Positions 46,722 through 59,850 of a stretch of DNA of 64,000 bases are shown one piece after another. Source of the stretch: Membranipora membranacea. Lineage: Eukaryota > Bryozoa > Gymnolaemata > Cheilostomatida > Membraniporidae. The DNA lies in contig OU612066.1 in the NCBI GenBank assembly GCA_914767715.1, positions 21,178,283 to 21,242,282 of the forward strand, given 5' to 3'. Every line of letters begins with the position of its first letter. The first letter of the stretch is position 1. A program made the position numbers and the translations under genes. The notes under the pieces were generated by a model. The model searched no databases and had not been told where the DNA came from. It saw only the letters and a list, made by a program, of their open reading frames with translations.

Positions 46722-49700
46722 ATGGCTCCTAACTGGAATATAGTTGGTGAGAGAATTTCTCGCCGACCCTATGAAGAAAAGTATGTTGAAAGTTGATGTC
46801 AATTTTACTCCAGGGAAGTTCACAATAACGCTATAATCTCTGTCAATGACTATTCCAGCTATATTGGAGAGGGGTCGCTGATTTTATTCAACTGGATTAT
46901 TGGAGTCTTCTTTCAGTCATTGCAACAAATATGGTGCCTCGCTTATTTGATCTTTGCAAGGTCTACAATTTTATCCGCATATATATTTGTAGCTAGAAGA
47001 TTTAGACATTAGTCATCATACAATACAGGCATTTGAGAATGATGAGCACATTGTAGTTCCACAGCAAGCTATTGGTAGCAAGTGGTGTCACATTCTACCA
47101 AAGTAACTTGATACCCATTACGCCTTTTATGGTTTGTTATTATTTTCAGTCTTCAGAACATTCCTGATAAATTCCAATTTCTGTGTTCATGAAATCAACT
47201 TCTAAATTGCAATCATTAACAGTCACGTCCCTGAGAAGGCGCCTAACAAATTTAATATAAACTGGCAAGAAGAGGATGACTCTTGACAGCCAATAAGATA
47301 TTGGCAGGGAGATCAGGACAAACTCCCGTGCTTCCTTAAACTCAGCAATTTTTATAGCCCTCTAAGAGACGAATGTGTATGAGATGCTCTAGTTTCATGG
47401 AATGTTCCCCAAGAGTATGGTATATTTACCATGTTACACTCACACAAATCACAAACGACAGATGCTCTGTTAATGAATTTACTCGCATGATAAATCAAAA
47501 GGGTAAAGCCAAAAAACTTTGTTCCTGTGCGACATAATGATCTGTTCGATTAAACCTTTCTTTTAGCAATAAGAAAGTTCAGGTGTTTAGTATAAGTCAT
47601 ACTCTACCCACTTCTGGTGATGGTGGATTCAAATCTTACAAAGATATGAAGCGATATTGCAAGAATACATACGGATACAGATTACCTGACTCTGATGGGA
47701 ACTTGCTCTACTATCAAATCAACTTCAAACTTATCGGAACCAAATTATTCACGTATCCTTGCAAATACCACTGATTTTACATTAATTCACATTGACAGTG
47801 CTGTTTCAATGGGGTGAGTGGAAGCGGCTGCTCTATAGTTCTAGATTTTTGCTGGTTGATGTGATTTTGTCTACCTGGCCTTAGATCAAGTTTGATCCCG
47901 TTTGCCTTCATTACAGTTGCTCTCCTTCCACTGGTCACCCCTGTGGAGTAGGAGAAACTCAAATGCAGGCAAATGGACCAAAAATATATTACCCGGGCCT
48001 CTACAAATAGCAGAAATACCGAACAAATATGATGAATGTGTGCAGTATGGTAGGATACATATAGAACAGAAGTTTCTTCTTAACATATTGTTGTTAAACA
48101 TGTTTCAAAACTTTGATATATTGTCTGCGTCAGAAATGGACTGCACAGCTAGGCATGTTGAATGGAGTTTTTGTTGGTGTTTTTCTTAGCTTTGTTGTAA
48201 CAGATATCCCTCAGTTTGTGTGAGACGGTCAGGTTATATCATAGGGATAACTCTATGGGTTATATCAGTCAGATTAAGGACAGACAGGCCCTGTGTGATA
48301 CCTTCATCTCTGATATACGTACTCTGATGAAGTCTGTATGTGGTGTGAAGATATCTTTATCTCATAATGCTCACAACGCTACTCCACAGCTGTATACAAT
48401 ACCAACAAACCATTCTGTGAGTGTTTGTCATGGACTGAAATATATTTAATACATATTTTTTATACTATTCTGACTGCAACTCAGTAAATATGTTTGATCC
48501 CTTAAGGTTACACACTAAATCTTGAAAAGAAATGATTTTTATTTGGATTAAAACACAAATTTCACTGTTAAATTCATCACCTTTCATTGATGGTAAATGT
48601 CTTATTTATTGCTTGGGCTGATGTTTTATCTGTTTTATGAATATGGTGAGAATTTGAAATTGAAAACAGGGAAGTCTGAAATTAGAATGTCACAAGATCC
48701 AATTCGACCCCTTGTACCAGACGCTAAACTAAATCTTCTTTCCTGTTGATGTTGTAGTTACCCAGTAGACCTAACACTGTACCAGTTGTGTGTAAGACAG
48801 GCAGTTCATCAGACACAAAACTCCAGCAGGATAAGCAATCAGCGGAGACGCACAAAGAGCAGATAACTTTTACTACCGGTGACTCGCTCAATCTGACTAA
48901 AGAAACCGTTGTTACTTTACCGGATAAAGATATCAAAGGTGACTTGCTAAATTCTTCATATGATAGTGCCTAGTTTTTTCTACATGCCTGCTGCTACTTT
49001 CAAGCATTTCTACTTGAATGGCTTTTATTATTTCAGGTTCAAACTTTGACTCCTCAGGACCAGAAAAGATGAAGCCTCAGATCCCATCATTCCTGATGAA
49101 GCAGAAGATGAAGAGTAAGACCCTCACGAATGACCTCTCTGTGACCTCTGCTGTCGGCACTGCTTCTTCTAATCATAAACCAGGAGGGATAAATCTCACA
49201 TTCTCAGACATACTCTCCACTAAGAATCCTGTCACTCCGCTGTTCAAGAAAAATAACAGTAAGAGAAAGTTGGTAGTTTGGTTCAATTAAGTACGCATAA
49301 TATAATGCCTTACAGTGGAAAAACTCATTGTGTGCTATTTTACATTTCTCCCTACAATTGGTAGATCTAGGGCTACATGATACACGCCGGTCGCTGATGC
49401 CGATATGATTGAGGTTGAAAACTTGATATTCCTTTTGTCTTGCTGAATATTGTGTTGACAATGTGGAGAGACAACACGGGAATGTTGATCAAGCTGTTGT
49501 TCCCAGTCTGCTTGTGAGCCTACTGTGACTCGAAGATCCCAATGCAGGTAAATTGGATCATAATCTATATGGATTGTTTGTTGAATGATGTTTCAGATCA
49601 GAATGCTCCTACTGGTATCTCGGCTGTGAATCATTGTGGCGGTGGATATGGTACAGCAGGCTCGCTGCCTGTCAGTATACTAAAGACCCTCAAAGCTGTC

Positions 49701-50746
49701 GGTGTCAAAAGAGACATATCCTGTATCCAAACACCAACACATGTGAGTCTGATGCCTGTCTTAACACGCTTGTTAAGACAGGCTAGTTAGACTGATGCCT
49801 ACATCTTTGTTTGAATAATGTTAGAGTTTGATATGAGGCCTTTAGTTGCATTATAAACGATGGTCATAATGATCCCAGTAGCTCTCACACAAGAATAGAA
49901 TTTATTGAAGTAAATATATGCCGTTTCAACAGTTTTGAGGTGTAATCAAACACTTTGTTACCGTTTTATCAATGTTATACTATATATTATGTTACCCCAA
50001 TACATCGATATGCCGCTGCGGAAAGGGAGATATTTAAGTCAAGTGTGATCGGATTTTCTTGCATTTAGAGTTTCCTCTATTTGAGTCTCCCATTTGCTGG
50101 CGGATCACAGGTAGTATGGGAACAATTGGAATGCAGACAAATTGGATGAAACTTGATGTAGGAAGATTGTATGATGGTTTGCTGAACCTCAACTTTATAT
50201 TTGATTGGATTTCAGGGCAGTAAAAGGATGAAGACAGCAGAAGACAACTCTCGTGATTCACACTCAGTAATTATGTCGCTGTTGAATACAGGAACTGTAA
50301 GTGTTCTCAGGGGAGTCTTAGTAACTAAGAAATTGTTCACATGGAGTTTTAACTTGAAAATTAGAACGCTTTCATCTCGATGACTTTGAACAATACCACC
50401 ACCGAATATCACTTCCAAATCTTAAACCTTCAACATGATTTAATCAAGTTACCTCCCCTCGTTGTCTGGTCCGTAGTGTGAGTACAATAAACGACAAAAT
50501 CATTAGAGCTTTATCTTATCAGAATCTTTTTCATACCATAACGGCAGAAAGCTTGATAGTTTCCTCTCTGATAATTCAAGTTCAGCAACACATTCTCAAG
50601 AGTATATCATTTCTCTTTCAGATATCCAAGGCTAGTAATGCCTGCCTAACTTCATGGCTCAACAGCGAGGTGTGACGGTCAGAGCTAAAGATAAGAAACA
50701 AGAGCTGATAAGTAAAGTCATGACAGCGCTTAATATAGAACAGTAG
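46722..50746 (+). CDS. C18orf63-like (DUF4708-type) protein
   Basis: The exons are 46722-46780, 47567-47752, 48204-48416, 48758-48938, 49037-49258, 49597-49742 and 50216-50296, then a last exon starting at 50622 or 50666. Seen: FKSYKDMKRYCKNTYGYRLP, YYQINFKLIGTKLFTYP and ALCDTFISDIRTLM line up by eye with the conserved block of vertebrate C18orf63 (HSYGDFQRHW..YGYKLP, ..FTYPLSCIR, FLSDL). The function of that family is unknown; DUF4708 is its domain name. The start lacks about 200 residues found in the human protein, and an in-frame stop lies just upstream of ATG 46722. Exon 3 needs a frame change; removing 48220-48272 (GTGAGA...GTCAG, 53 bp) as a tiny intron restores it. The C-terminal half is Ser/Lys-rich and poorly conserved. 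The length is about 360-370 residues. Confidence 0.78.
49753..49786. repeat. Short palindrome (family C)
   Basis: GCCTGTCTTAACACGCTTGT continues into its near-exact inverse, ending AAGACAGGC. It lies ten bases after the donor of C18orf63-like exon 6. Confidence 0.7.
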
Positions 50747-52563
50747 TACGATATTACGCTTACCACTCTGTAAGTATGTATCTCCATGAACAGGCCGCTC
50801 TAGTTGTAAGTAGCAAGGTGTGATATGGTAATGTACTTACATACTTAGTGTATGTTCACATGTCTCAGAAAATGATGTACTTACATAGTGTGAGTTAAGC
50901 TCGTTTATCAAGTTTCAATTTATTATTATCTGCAAACAGACCGGCTGTACACAAGCCTAGACATTTATTTTCTTATCAGATGTCTGTTACATAACAAAAC
51001 AAGGCAATCAGAGATCCTCTGTGCAATTCATTCAATGATTTTTCTACCTTCATACTGTAACTACGTCATATTATATTCTATCTCATTCCTGAATTTGGTT
51101 TGTGGCTGTTGTTGTTTTACCTCAAATCCCACTTTTAAACCGTAGATCCCTTTTTGTTCTTATTATCTCTTTCTTACGAGTAGATGTCTCAAGATTATGT
51201 TGTGTTTTGTTAATATTAAACAGTAAAGTTAATTTATTATCATTAAACACAATTTTAGTACATTTTGCAGAGAAGGTTAAAAACGATTTGAATGGTCAGA
51301 GTGTGGTGATTAATCTTCTCACCTAATGATTGTTAGCCACCTTTGGTGAATGTGGTGGAGGTGTTTGTGATCATGTCTTTATCAATCCAAGTTTGATCAC
51401 GAAGCTGGGGGAGATATTCCATCTCTGGTTTTATTCAATGCCAATACTTTTATATAATTAAGCTGCAATATGTAAAATTGTCATCTTCTGGAAAATGAGA
51501 AGACAATCCTTGTTTACCCATATTGGCGCTGAAAATAAAAAGGATTAAGCTATATCAATTTACATCCCCAATTCTGTTCTTTTGCTATTTTAAATCCTGA
51601 ATGCCAATTATACTGCTCGCGAAGATCCCTTATTTTATCCACACTAGGTACCGTTTTCCAGTATCACCTAGAAAACGTAGAATAATTGCAAACTTAGGAT
51701 AGCCAGCTGACTAGAATACTATTGTATAGTGCAACCATGAAGATGGTTTGAATTGCTAAATAACCAACTTTGGTAATTGTGTATGCTTATCATATCATAG
51801 GCGATTCATGTAGCAGTTACCAATAATAGAAATGTCTACTCCCTTTTTTTTAGAAAACAGAAAGAAAGGATTATCTAATATTACATGCGGAGCCTTTGTC
51901 TAACCTGCAGGGATTTTGACAACAGAAGCACAGATTGCGGGATGCATCCGACTAAACTTTAAATTATACGAACTATCAGGATAAACAAGCTGTTTGAGCT
52001 CATTCCGGAGTAATTTCTACCCTCAGATTATACAATTATACGACACCTCCAGCTCCAGTATGGATTATTCATCAATATACTTCAGTTATAGTGCTGATAA
52101 GGATTATATGAATAGCAGATGAACTTAGTACATCATAAATCATGATCATTACAGATAGTACTCTTGGATTATGCATCAGCTCCGGGTATGGATTATTACA
52201 CAAGACACTTCACAGCTATATCAGCATAACATCAGATAACTCAACTCAGAACTTGCTTGCTCAGATATGGTGAGTTTGTTTCCTTTACGTAAAAACAATA
52301 CAAGACAATGTAATTCGCTTTCCATGATTTTTATTGGAACAGTAAAACAAGTGCAACAAAATGACTGAGGCTGTAAAATACAAATTGCAGGTTACCTTCT
52401 GGTCAACACTGCACTGTCATAACAAAAATACCTCCAATCACAGTAGCTATGAAGGTATAATGGGGCGTCGGAATGAGAATTGTCAGAAACTAGCCCTGTG
52501 TGTATAAAAGATAAACTGCGCACCAGTATCAGTGCAAGTATATAACCCATATATGAAAAACTG
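50747..52563. other. Spacer between convergent C18orf63-like and acidic-protein genes
   Basis: I see no gene. The region must contain both 3' UTRs. Around 52050-52230 a ~125-bp block (TATGGATTATT...CAGCTATATCAGC or CAGTTATAGTGCTG) is repeated imperfectly. Confidence 0.4.
52329..52334 (-). terminator. Poly(A) signal of the acidic-protein gene
   Basis: AATAAA on the minus strand lies about 230 bp downstream of the stop codon at 52564. Confidence 0.45.
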
Positions 52564-55500
52564 TTATGCTCTGTGAGATAATTTCGAGAAAACATTCCTA
52601 ACAAAAGTCTTAACAATCTTGAAACATTTGGTCACTCGTCTCTTTATACCAGCCTGAGGTTTGTGAGTTGTACTTGTGTTTGTTGTGTTCAGATCTCGCT
52701 TCTCATAGACTCGTAATTTATCACTAGTCGTATCACACGAAGTATAAGTACATTCATGCTGAACTCCTGTAGCTGGTTCACGTTTAATTTTCTCATTGGC
52801 TTTGGGAGCCATATCCGTTGGATCTGAAACAAGGTTTGCACTTCATTATCAATGTCTTTTGTTAATCTTTTTCACTTCATGTTTTTGCAGTTGACTTTGA
52901 TTTGAGTGATTCTTCCTTTTTAAGAATTGATCTGATTTGAGAAGCTTACAGCAATGATCAAAGACAATTCTTTTGGGGGTGACCTACCGAATGAGAATGA
53001 ATGAATGTGACAGAACTAACCGGATCTAAGCAATATAATGTGTAAAGTTATCTCACTCACCCTGAGTAACTTCAAGTAAATCTTCCTTTTGCTCCTTCGT
53101 TTCACTCACCAACTCATCTTCAGAATATACAATCTCAGCTCTGTAAGCGAGAAGCAAATTTTTTGAACATGACAATTAAAAATAATAGTATATGTATAAT
53201 GTATTCAGCTGTTGGCTTTATAGTTGTTCCTTTTATTGAAAAGGGAATCGGCGAATCGACGTAATGCAAACATACTTACATTATAGCATCCAGCGTATTA
53301 TATTCAGCTGGTGTCTGGAATGATATGTCAAGGTCTGGCTGCAGATGATTGTAAGTAAGCTCACGGAAGCTTTCATTGAATGAGACACTCAGATCTTCGA
53401 TATATTGTAACTGACGAGTTGTGGAAGGAATTTCATGATCAGAACCAACTTCAGGGCTTAGCAACAGTTCAGCTTCTCCATTGTTCTCATACCTGGAAAA
53501 AATAACAGAACACTGTATTTACACACCTGTGACAAATAACCATAACAGTTTCCAATTTCAATTACGATCAAAGTTTAGGCATAGGCATAGGCATAGGCAG
53601 ACATTAGGTCTCACGGAAATCTGTATCTTATCTTTGGACTCTCATAATAATTTGTATGAATCAGTGTCTTTTTTTGGGATGCAGCTTACATCGACAGTTT
53701 GTCAATCCACCGTGGATGTGTTGTGCAAAGTAGACTTACGTTATACGCTCATACGAGTTGATCTGAAAGAATGGTGTTGAGAGTGATGTTTCGAGATCTT
53801 CTAACTGCATCAGTTCATTGGCAAATTCCAGGAGACTGAGATTCAGTGGAGTTTCCATCTCCATATCAGGATAACCAAAATTACACAGAAATAACCCAAT
53901 TAGGCCTAAATACAGTGAATAGAATATCAAGAGCAGATAATTAATATGATTACCGCAATTGCTAATTCAGTTATGATTATTATTGTTACAGAAAAGCAAT
54001 CGAGTGATTGATATAAGTTAGCCTACTAATTTTCTTCACACTTTCTTTTGCTGGATAAATTTTTTTGAGTTCATGACATGACATGACATGACATGACATG
54101 ACATGACATGACATGACATGACATGACATGACATGACATGACATGACATGAGCGAGCTAGTGCTGCATCATACCATCTTTAATAGTATGATGTAAAGATA
54201 ATAATATCACAATACAAAACACATATGAATAAGTACACAATTAATACTCACATTACATCATGTGCCATATTTTGAAATTCAGGTATCTGCACTGACGAGT
54301 CATGTGAATGTATTTGATGACAATCCTCATGTATCTGATGGAGGCTGTTGTTCAGTAGTGTAGTAAATAGTGTGTCTGTAGTGCACTTTTCATCACATGA
54401 GAAGGAAAACTCATTGTCCAAGATGTCTGTGGGATCTGAGAATATAAGAACTAATATGCAAAATATCATATATGACTGAAAGTATAGTAGCATCTCAATA
54501 AGATTAAGTTTGGTTTCCTCTGTAATCACTCCATAAAGAGTTATACACGTAGATCTGTTTTATTTTGCAATGAGTGCGAGATCATCCGGTTCAATCTAAT
54601 TCTGCTATTGCAATCATGAAACGCTTCCACACTGATATGATAAAACACAAGAACTCAAGTTTTAAAAAAACCAATGTTGACCTAGTGCATTGGATAGATA
54701 ACTCCCAAACAACAATAAAGTCTTGTCTTTTCGGATATTTACCACGGGTGACCTCATCTGACTGATCTTCAACATCCCAAATACTTCCCTCCTCAGACTG
54801 GTATCCAGCATCTAACTCTGAAAATGAAATGGGTTTTGATAAGTTTCTAAAAGAGAAGTAGTGATTATATCCGGTTGATGTATTGCATGTTTTTGTTGAT
54901 GTTTTTGTATTGGTTGCATCAAACTATGTTTGAGCTTCTTTACTCGCAACAAGACTGCTCTTCTGGGATCAGGTTTCATTCGAATTTGAGAACACTCGGT
55001 GTCAATTCTTTTTAGTCACAGAATTCAGCAGCTCCATAACAGTAATGTGATAATTGAGATCCTCCAATGAAGACTCACCTTTCTGGCTTTTGCATGAAAA
55101 TACATCCTCATGATCACTCACATCCCGCTGCTGACTCTTGTGATCATCATCGATATCACTCCACAACCTCAGGCTAACTACCTCACTACTACAATGATTG
55201 AAATATATGATATGGGATTTAACTCTCACTAATAGAGTCACCTAGTAGTATCACTACTACTTGATTACTTTCTCATTGTGTCATTGCGCACTCAGAAGGC
55301 AGCGATTGCAACATCTTTAAAAGCGCAAAGCTGCTGATGACACATCATCTTTGTGAAAAACCTGATGGACTTTTATGGAGTTCACAGCCAGCATGGCATA
55401 GGTCATTTTTTGATATGTGCATTGATGAATAATCTAAAATATTTAAATATTATCCCCTAGCCCAAACAAATTCAGCCAATTCCAAAATATGAATGAATAA

Positions 55501-55635
55501 ATAAATTCCATTGCAACAAAGTGGAAAATTTGCCTTCTTCTCATTTAATAACAGCAGTAATGAGAATAATAAGTAAACTTACATGGCAGTTCTGTACATT
55601 TTTTGTTGTTGATAATATTCGTTATAGGAAGACAT
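52564..55635 (-). CDS. Unrecognised acidic protein with basic C-terminal helix, eight exons
   Basis: The exons are 55635-55583, 55188-55079, 54817-54743, 54435-54257 (or 54252), 53858-53740, 53492-53280, 53140-53061 and 52823-52564, about 362 residues. All phases agree except the exon 4/5 join. The strong GTGAGT donor there gives the wrong phase, while a weaker GTAATG donor with a poor acceptor restores it, so an extra small exon is possible. Seen: MSSYNEYYQQQ start; acidic Ser/Asp/Glu/Gln segments; Leu-rich LNLSLLEFANELMQLEDLE; repeated Phe-Gln-Thr-Pro type motifs; and a strongly basic end, GIKRRVTKCFKIVKTFVRNV. Two exons begin with the same Asp-Pro-Thr-Asp codons. I recognise no domain and do not assign a function. 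An acidic region plus a basic helix could suit a nuclear regulator, but that is a guess. Confidence 0.75.
54072..54150. repeat. (CATGA)n microsatellite
   Basis: About 16 uninterrupted CATGA units lie in the intron between exons 4 and 5 of the acidic-protein gene. Confidence 0.95.
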
Positions 55636-57640
55636 GTTCATGTAGTTATCACTTGATTTCTATAGAATTTTACAGAGAATCACAGAAAAACAACTAGTTA
55701 AGACGGTTGCTTATTTCTGATTGTTATGCTCAACATTCAGTCATCATTGTGCTAAATGTTGTGTCATGGCGTGTCTCCATCAATTGTTGGCCATAATTAC
55801 TCTAGGTCACTTGATTTTGATTAAAAGTTGTCCTCTCATTATTAGATTATGAGAGTAATAATTATGATAAATGTAGGATGATTTTTCGTATTCAAAAATG
55901 ATAAAATTATGTAGTTTATTCCTATGGTGTTCATATGACGTCCAGGATGAAATTGCCTGCCAAATTAAATTGTGTACATATTATTTTGTTTACGTCCTCT
56001 TAGTAATTTCTTTAGATTTTCCAAACTGACTACTTGGTGTTGTATATAAATATGAACACACCATGAATGAACTTTTTCACGAAACTTCCATACTCCTTTC
56101 ATATTATTCTGGCATCAACTAATGCTGATTTAAAATTTAGTTTAGTTGTATAGGATTTGTTTTCTTCCATGTTGTAAGATAACTATCCTTGTCCGTGCTG
56201 AGCCGCAGCATAAAACATGGCTAGTCCAGACTGCAATCTTTGCTCATGCCATCTTATTGGTATAAGTTGGTCACATCAGTTTCATGATTAAAGGGATGTT
56301 TTATTTTCAGAATAACTGAACTGTGTCTAGCTGCCGTACACTGGCATTCAGAACTAGAAGGCTACACTGTGGGATTATAAAAAGAGAAGGGCCATGCAGT
56401 AGCTAATGCATATCAGTGGATAGATATACCTCATCTGATATGTGAAGGTTCATAATTATTCCTTTCTTTTCCTTTAGGACCCGGTAGGAGTTAGTGTCAT
56501 CAGCATGTGGTGTTCTCTCTGGAATCGAAAGGTTGCCTGTTATGATCTTGGGAGTAGTAGAAAGTGTCAAGGATTTGGGTTTAAGGCTTAGAACCGATTG
56601 TATTCATCAGCTCAATAACAATTCACATTCATTGTTTTTGGCAGTCATTACCCCTAACAAAGCTGAAAAATTTGCAATTTTTTGTGCAATGATTAATCGA
56701 AAAACAACTAAATTTACCTTCTCAACATTCACTCTACACCAGATGTAATGCAGTTACCCAGTGACAACGATTCCAATTATTCAAATTTTGAGCACTGGGT
56801 ACACACACTGATTTCGAGATTACACTATTAGCATGTGTATCTCTGATCGATAGAGCTGCTGTCGTAAATAGTTGGGTACCTACTTTCGGCTGAATAAGAG
56901 GACAACTTATGATCAAACAATCATGATCGAAACAGAATTACCCAGCTCTGCATTATTAGTAATTCTATCTTCTCCCACAGACCTTAGGCTAGCAATACAC
57001 AGTTGTGATTTAACTTTGTTTGTCAAAAATATGTACCAAATGCTCTTCTAAAACTGTAACAATGGTGAGATTAGATTTTCCCAAGTTAAATTAGAATATT
57101 TTAACAAGAAATGAGAAAATGATAAATTATGTGTATATCCAAAGGTTTGGGTATTCATCAATATGTCTCCTAAAAGCTGAATTTTAGCTGCTCTGAGGTT
57201 AGGTGATAATTCACTCTCTATTGTCAGAGATATGCATGCAATAGTAGGTATCACGTCATCAGTGTGCTTGATTCTATTGTATATGACCTAATGTGACATA
57301 ATATGAGATGTTAAGACTGACAGATATCCAGCGAGTAGCTACCGGTGGTACGCTAATTTCTTCCAACGGGTGTTGAGGTCACAAGGTCTGTGATTGAGAC
57401 CAAGGTAGGTGACTGAAGTGTCTGGACGTTTATAAACTGTTGCTGGGGATCACATGATATGCAACCCCCCCCCCCCCCCCCCCCGTTACGGACTTCGTCA
57501 TCAAGTACATGTAAGTTAGTATTGTTTATGACCAAAAAACAACTGAGATTTCTTTGTCAAAATTATGATGTTGATTTGTTAATATGTTGCTGATTAATAG
57601 ACAGTGTGATCAATATATTACCCTAGCTGATGTTTTAGGT
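55636..57640. other. Spacer upstream of acidic-protein gene
   Basis: I see no supported gene. Frames at 56494-56748 (+) and 57048-57254 (-) lack features. A 20-base C-run lies at 57465-57484. Confidence 0.45.
57465..57484. repeat. Homopolymer run of 20 C
   Basis: Twenty consecutive C bases. The poly-Gly frame on the minus strand is an artefact of this run. Confidence 0.95.
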
Positions 57641-57903
57641 GTCACCACTAGGTAAATTCGCCCTTTGTATCTATGTTAAATAATCATTAATCATAATCAT
57701 TTTCATGGGGAAATCCAACCGAATAGATCTTATGATTAGGTATACTGTTTTTCTATATCAGCCAAATGAAACTTAGAATTATCTCCTCATTTGTAATAGG
57801 GAGTCAACTTGAATTCAAGTTGAATTCAGTTGGATTTCCCCATGAAAATGATTATGATTAATGATTATTTAATATAGATACCAAGGGCGCGAATTTAGCT
57901 ACT
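57641..57903. mobile_element. ~260-bp MITE with ~75-bp terminal inverted repeats
   Basis: The left arm contains AAATAATCATTAATCATAAT and CATTTTCATGGGGAAATCCA; the right arm carries the same blocks inverted, ending AGGGCGCGAATTTAG. The middle ~115 bp is unrelated single-copy sequence. The arms differ by only a few bases, suggesting recent insertion. I could not fix a target duplication. Confidence 0.8.
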
Positions 57904-57904
57904 G

Positions 57905-59850
57905 ACATAAATAAACTCATTTTAGTCCATATCAGCCTAGCCTGGCCTAGCCTAGCCTAGCTGATGTATAATATATCACAACTGGCTTGACTTACTTCCT
58001 TTTAAGCCTTTTCATTGTATGCTACCATTGTCTATGTATGCTAATGATAAACAAGTAAGAGATTGATAACCCTTACAGGTTAACTTCCATCAATCAATCA
58101 CATATAAACTGTGTGTTAAAATATTGAAACTGCCGCATGGATTTCCCACTTGTCACAGTTTTGTTTCGCTTATTTGTCAGGCTATTAAGATGAGGCTGTT
58201 TAACTTATTACACAGCAGTCTGCAGTCACAGCTTGAACAAGGAAGTTAGTAACAAGCAGTGGAGATTTAGATAGAGCAACACACTGAGAGTTAACAGGAC
58301 ATAACCATCGAAAATATCAGGTCAGTAGGATGTACAATCAGACTTGCCAACCTAATTTTTCCAAAATGAGTACAAAAATTTTCAAAATGCTTAAAAATGA
58401 GTACAAAACTCCAGGGTGCCTCAAATGACCAGAAAACGCCCCAAAAGTTTTTCGCGCTACGCGCGAAAAATGCTATTATCACAGTAAGTAGTCCTTAGTA
58501 GCGTAGGAGTGCAGATCACTCAACATTAGTCGTTTTCCCTTTGCGTTGTAAGGTGCAATCTGCTAATAATAAATGAGAAGTTGTTTGTAACCTAGCCTGT
58601 CTGGACAAGTCAGGCTATTTGAAACCCTGTTTGCCCATCCTCCCTGGTTTGCCCTTGAAACACTGGGGCAGGAGATCTGAGTTATCTCACCCCAACAAGG
58701 AGGTAGACAACTTTGTTACTCTGATTAAAGAAAAGTTGAAGTTGGCAGAACCTAGGTACATCAAATGTCATATCACATCAATTCTTGCACAATGTAGTGT
58801 TATACTTCTTAATCTTAGTATTATCTCATAGAAATGAAGATTTGAAGGCCAAACTACATCAAAATATATATCTTCACACAATTACTACAACTCACCTTAA
58901 CAGAGAAATCTCTGTGATGATTATAAATTCAATAGGAATAGATTGAAACAGATTGAACTGAAAATTCTCCTCCTATCTTTGAATAAAAAACTCATAAGGG
59001 CTGCTATACAAATATTAAAATAAGAATCACTAATGCTATGACAAGTAACACTCCCAAGAAAGTTTGGGGATGGTCTTAACAACCCTTAAATATTATATTC
59101 TACAATGGATTACTAGTTATGTTGTGTCTCATTGAAGAAAAGTTGCAATTCGGCTCATGCAAAACTTGGACAGGTAAAAAGTCAACTGTAAATCAACATC
59201 ATGGTTTTCTGCAGCCAATACCAGATTTTTAGTCTATTATTTAACCATGACAACCAAGTAAACACTAAAGATAAAAGATGCGTTTTTGATTGCCTAATTA
59301 GATGAACAGGCGTTTGGAAAACCATAAATGAGTACAACTAGCGTTTTGCGTTTAAAACTCAATTAGTGTCAAATAAGCGTTTACAAACGCTTTATGCGTA
59401 CAGGTTGGCAAGTATGGTACAATCAAGGCATTAGGTGCTCTAACTCTCTCTGACTCTTTTTTTGTAAGGGTGTTGAACTTCTAATCCCTTTGTTCAGTTT
59501 TTTATCACAACTTACTCTGGTTAGGGATTAGGGTCGCTAACAGAGGTTTTTTTATGGAGAGATAAGTGTAACTTCATTGAGACATTGATATGAAGGTCAT
59601 TGCATTCTATTGATAACCATACTGTGATCTCTATTACTGCAGGCTCTGCGATGATACATTAATCTTACATTTCGGAATGCTTAACTTGAAGACTCCCTCG
59701 TACTATTATACACATGTCTTGCTTGCTCACAGCGGACCCCTTCAACTTTAATTCAGTGTTTGGGGAAAGAAAGTGGGATATGAAAGAGTGTCCTCATTGT
59801 TTTTCTCATTCCCTGACCCACTTTAGAATCACTTGTCAGTGTGATTAAAA
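57905..59850 (+). repeat. Tandem unit, copy A (split by a hAT-like element)
   Basis: This is the first of three copies of a ~650-bp unit. The left part (to 58339) carries an exon-like start, ATG at 58137 (MDFPLVTVLF), but the frame is disturbed by a ~19-bp insertion after TTGTCAGGC. The right part (59417 on) carries the second exon-like block after CTATTACTGCAG at 59630-59641. The donor seen in copy B (GTGGTATGT) is altered to GTAGGATGT. Confidence 0.7.
58340..59416. mobile_element. 1.08-kb hAT-like non-autonomous element in copy A
   Basis: The ends AGACTTGCCAACCT and AGGTTGGCAAGTATG are inverted repeats. GTACAATC lies on both sides (58332-58339 and 59417-59424), an 8-bp target duplication, although the exact end is ambiguous by one or two bases. 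The paralogous copy B has the uninterrupted site. Near 58448 there is a TTTTTCGCGC hairpin, and near 58592 a family C palindrome. No transposase frame remains; 58619-58831 is open but unrecognised. hAT elements characteristically make 8-bp duplications. Confidence 0.8.

Noticed and set aside
57353-57535. Minus-strand frame with a poly-Gly tract
   Set aside because: The glycine run comes from the 20-base C homopolymer.
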